NCBI GenBank assembly: GCA_023262945.1
Contig: JALQXY010000164.1
Location: forward strand, 1 to 8,683
Direction of reading: 5' to 3'
DNA: 8,683 nucleotides
Source: Rickettsiales bacterium
Lineage (GTDB): Bacteria > Pseudomonadota > Alphaproteobacteria > Rickettsiales > UBA1997
The stretch's first letter is position 1; the number at the start of each line of letters is the position of its first letter. The notes under the pieces are model-generated. The model saw only the letters and a program-made list of their open reading frames with translations. It ran no database searches and was not told the origin of the DNA. Of the stretch, positions 7,293 to 8,683 are shown one piece after another. Made by a program: the position numbers and the translations under genes.

Positions 7293-7447
7293 TAACAATT
7301 CCCATCTAAAAATAAACAATATGACAAAATATTTTTTGAGATAAAAATTGTAAAAAATGCAAGTCCTATACCTATATGACTTAAGGCTTTTTCAATTTTT
7401 AGCCAAAAAATAAAATCAGATTGTTCATTTTTAGATGGGAATAGGTA
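7293..7447. mobile_element. Element B: 155-bp MITE-like element with 27-bp terminal inverted repeats
   Basis: The left end at 7298-7324 (ATTCCCATCTAAAAAT, then A, AACAAT, A, TGA) matches the reverse complement of 7416-7442 at 25 of 27 positions. With the looser outer bases (TAACA / TACCT) the element spans TA to TA, 7293-7447. Its interior, read on the minus strand from 7442 to 7365, aligns with 8482-8575, and its other half aligns with the core of element A. There is no coding capacity beyond a spurious frame. Its right edge stops 4 bp before the tRNA gene, so any tRNA promoter must lie within it or beyond. A possible -10 inside is TAAAAT at 7411-7416, which would give a leader of about 30 nt. 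Confidence 0.8.
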
Positions 7448-7451
7448 CAAT

Positions 7452-7528
7452 GCGCTCGTAGCTCAGCTGGATAGAGCATCTGACTTCGGATCAGAGGGCC
7501 GAGGGTTCGAATCCTTCCGAGTGCGCCA
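7452..7528 (+). tRNA. tRNA-Arg (anticodon TCG)
   Basis: A full cloverleaf of 77 nt with encoded CCA. The acceptor stem GCGCTCG (7452-7458) pairs with CGAGTGC (7518-7524). The D stem is GCTC/GAGC. The anticodon stem TCTGA (7479-7483) / TCAGA (7491-7495) encloses loop CTTCGGA, giving anticodon TCG at 7486-7488. The variable loop is GGGCC, the T stem GAGGG/CCTTC has loop TTCGAAT, and the discriminator G is at 7525. The anticodon reads CGA and possibly other CGN codons. The body resembles the E. coli CCG-type tRNA-Arg. The third acceptor pair is G-U (7454 with 7522), the position that marks alanine tRNAs. It lies 18 bp from the convergent mlaE stop codon. Confidence 0.97.
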
Positions 7529-7546
7529 CTCTTTGATGATTAAAGA

Positions 7547-8344
7547 TTAATAGCCGAAAAACCAGCCTGTAATTATATAATTTAGCAATAAAATGGAAAT
7601 GGACGAAGCAACAACGGCGTTAGTGGTTGCAATGCCCACGCCTTCTGCGCCTCTATTTGAGTTATAGCCAAAATAACAGCCCATAGCGGCTATTATGAAG
7701 CCAAAAAAAGATGCTTTTACCAATCCAGAAACAACATCGATTATTTCAAGAAATTTTATAGTATTATTAATGTAGGGACCAGGAGAGAACCCTAAACTAT
7801 GAACGCTAACCAAATAACCTCCCATAATACCAATTATATCGGCAATAATAACCAATATAGGCAAAGAGATAACTGCGGCAATTATACGAGGTGCTATTAA
7901 ATATTTAAAGGGATTGATTGATAATGTTTTTAAGGCATCAATCTGCTCGGTAACGCGCATAGTGCCAATCTCGGCAGCCATTGAAGCGCCAACTCGGCCA
8001 GCCACCATTAATCCAGCAAGAACCGGCCCTAGTTCACGAGTGATTGATAGCACTACAACTGTAGCAATTGTACTTTCAGCGTTAAAGCGTGAAAATCCAG
8101 AATAACTTTGCAAAGCTAGCACTGCTCCGGAAAAAATTGCCGTAAGCCCTATAACTGGTAAAGAAAAATAACCTATTCTTAATAGTTGAATAAATATTAA
8201 GCGCGGATAAAAAGGCGGCAAAAAGCAATGCTTTATTGAGCGAGCAATAAAAATACTGATTTTACCCAATTTGGCTAAGTTGATAAGGGTAAAATTTCCA
8301 ATATGTTCCAATGTGCCAATTGTTGCTGAAATTATATTTTTCAT
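7547..8344 (-). CDS. mlaE: MlaE-family lipid ABC transporter permease
   Basis: MlaE is the inner-membrane permease of the Mla system, which moves phospholipids between inner and outer membranes with MlaF (ATPase) and MlaD (MCE substrate-binding protein). The 265 residues match the family. An amphipathic N-terminus is followed by about five hydrophobic segments: near 60-78, 95-115, 148-178, 207-225 and 243-263. The core signature runs through ELGPVLAGLMVAGRVGAS (104-121), the AAEIGTMRVTEQIDAL stretch (123-138) and SINPFKYLIAPR (142-153). The ATG at 8342-8344 is the first methionine and fits family N-termini; no Shine-Dalgarno site is seen. Element C lies about 21 bp upstream. The gene converges on tRNA-Arg, so no mlaF follows as it often does in relatives; its partners must be encoded elsewhere. 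Confidence 0.93.
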   Translation of the reverse strand: MKNIISATIGTLEHIGNFTLINLAKLGKISIFIARSIKHCFLPPFYPRLIFIQLLRIGYFSLPVIGLTAIFSGAVLALQSYSGFSRFNAESTIATVVVLSITRELGPVLAGLMVAGRVGASMAAEIGTMRVTEQIDALKTLSINPFKYLIAPRIIAAVISLPILVIIADIIGIMGGYLVSVHSLGFSPGPYINNTIKFLEIIDVVSGLVKASFFGFIIAAMGCYFGYNSNRGAEGVGIATTNAVVASSISILLLNYIITGWFFGY

Positions 8345-8365
8345 ATAAGGGTATGCATAGTTTTA

Positions 8366-8440
8366 ATGCCATTTTAACTTGAAAATGGATAATTTATCAA
8401 TGGATAATTTATCAAAATATTTTTCAGATTAAAATGGTAT
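8366..8440. mobile_element. Element C: 75-bp MITE-like element with about 20-bp inverted ends
   Basis: The left end ATGCCATTTTAACTTGAAAA (8366-8385) matches the reverse complement of the right end ATACCATTTTAATCTGAAAA (8421-8440) at 17 of 20 positions. The outermost ATACCA is shared with elements A and B, though the inner sequence differs, so it looks like a related subfamily. It holds a 15-bp tandem duplication. It lies about 21 bp upstream of mlaE, and its right edge generates TGGTATAAT. No coding capacity. Confidence 0.6.
8384..8413 (+). repeat. Two exact tandem copies of a 15-bp unit
   Basis: AATGGATAATTTATC occurs at 8384-8398 and again without gap at 8399-8413. It lies in the centre of element C and is probably a recent slippage duplication. 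TTATC could recall a DnaA box but the match stops there. Confidence 0.85.
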
Positions 8441-8465
8441 AATGTCAAATCCAATTAAAAAGGAG
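8435..8465 (+). promoter_or_regulatory. Orphan extended -10 promoter and Shine-Dalgarno site facing right
   Basis: TGGTATAAT at 8435-8443 is a perfect extended -10 (TGnTATAAT). It is followed at 8460-8465 by AAGGAG, the best ribosome-binding sequence seen in this window. No start codon follows: after ACGCCAT the next repeat copy begins and the frame from 8471 closes within about 12 codons. This may be the 5' end of a gene separated from its body by the repeat insertion. The same 9 bp occur inverted at 8473-8481. Confidence 0.4.
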
Positions 8466-8472
8466 ACGCCAT

Positions 8473-8481
8473 ATTATACCA
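8473..8481 (-). promoter_or_regulatory. Extended -10 facing mlaE, formed by a repeat terminus
   Basis: Read leftward, 8481-8473 is TGGTATAAT, a perfect extended -10 hexamer context. A transcript would start near 8466 and reach the mlaE ATG after about 120 nt, passing through element C. No -35 match is evident. It is a candidate promoter for mlaE on sequence grounds only. Confidence 0.35.
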
Positions 8482-8575
8482 ATTCCCACCTAAAAAATAT
8501 ATATAAAATCTAAACAATCTGACTTTATCTTTTTGGCTAAAAATTGCAAAAAGCCTTAAGCCCTATAGGTATAGG
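8474..8575 (+). repeat. Partial copy of the element B family
   Basis: From the terminus (TATACCAATTCCCACCTAAA) onward this aligns with element B read on the minus strand (7447 down to 7365). Shared blocks include ACAATCTGA, TTTTTGGCTAAAAATTG, AAAAAGCCTTAAG and ATAGGTATAGG. About 15 extra A+T bases follow the terminus here. Similarity stops sharply at 8575, where the G+C-rich tail begins, so the copy is interrupted or carries a different interior. Confidence 0.75.
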
Positions 8576-8683
8576 TAAGCTGCGTACCAAGGCCGCTTAG
8601 AAGGCCAGGCAGAAAGTCATAAGTTTGCTGATAGGTGAGTTCGAAACCTTTCAGCGTTCCACTCGTGTTATCGTCAGGACCAT
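8576..8683. other. G+C-rich, structured tail of unknown nature, cut by the window edge
   Basis: This 108-bp tract is about 49% G+C (53 of 108 by hand count), far above its surroundings. It contains a strong hairpin: GCTGATAGGT (8627-8636) pairs with ACCTTTCAGC (8646-8655) at 9 of 10 positions around a 9-nt loop. A second fold is possible where CTGC and GGCC (8579-8594) face GGCC and GCAG (8603-8613). Both strands have stops and no protein is recognisable. It could be the end of a transposon, a group II intron or a structured RNA; I cannot choose among them. Confidence 0.4.

Noticed and set aside
7259..7450. 63-codon minus-strand frame
   Set aside because: Runs through element B and the orphan terminus; the hydrophobic sequence is a translation of repeat DNA.
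7914..8105. 63-codon plus-strand frame
   Set aside because: Antisense to the most conserved part of mlaE.
8384..8413. Start of a CRISPR array
   Set aside because: Two directly abutting 15-bp units with no spacers; a simple tandem duplication.
8366..8480. Possible replication origin (TTATC repeats near A+T-rich DNA, dnaN in the window)
   Set aside because: No full DnaA box (TTATCCACA type) was noticed, dnaA is absent and dnaN is about 5 kb away.
8576..8683. Group II intron or tmRNA/RNase P RNA fragment
   Set aside because: The hairpin is real but I could not match domain V, the tmRNA tag or the RNase P core; left as unknown.

Overview
The window looks like chromosome from a low-G+C, host-associated alphaproteobacterium, most likely Rickettsiales or a similar intracellular lineage. 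The reasons are the strongly A+T-rich coding sequence, the Lys/Asn/Ile-rich proteins, the near absence of Shine-Dalgarno sites, the alphaproteobacterial LpxI and the Rickettsia-like MlaE. The genus cannot be fixed from sequence alone.

Layout. Positions 1-404 carry no gene: a more G+C-rich tract (about 41% over 1-140), one repeat terminus, and a 92-bp element with 28-bp inverted ends (268-359). Positions 405-5440 are a tight four-gene rightward operon: ftsH (membrane AAA+ protease), dnaN (sliding clamp), recF (DNA repair ATPase, TTG start) and a PanE/ApbA-family ketopantoate reductase-like gene. Junctions are 2 nt, 4 nt and an ATGA overlap. A 122-bp convergent gap follows. Positions 5563-7127 are a leftward two-gene operon: a pteridine-reductase-like short-chain dehydrogenase, then lpxI (lipid A synthesis), coupled by a TAATG overlap. 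A repeat-filled gap (7128-7451) leads to a rightward tRNA-Arg(TCG), which converges on mlaE (phospholipid transport permease, leftward). Positions 8345-8683 are again gene-free: a 75-bp element, an orphan promoter and ribosome site, a partial repeat copy, and a tail of about 49% G+C that runs off the window.

The genes are housekeeping: envelope quality control (FtsH), outer-membrane building and lipid asymmetry (LpxI, MlaE), replication and repair (DnaN, RecF), cofactor metabolism (the PanE-like and FolM-like enzymes) and translation.

The most interesting structure is between the genes. A family of small elements shares a terminus close to ATACCAATTCCC. Intact inverted-end copies lie at 268-359, 7293-7447 and 8366-8440, with partial copies at 144-164, 7269-7292 and 8474-8575. 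Several ends, read outward, form a TGGTATAAT or near match, which is an extended -10 promoter. Copies sit just upstream of ftsH, tRNA-Arg and mlaE, so they may act as portable promoters. The tRNA-Arg also carries a G3-U70 wobble pair, the main alanine identity element, which is unexpected for arginine.
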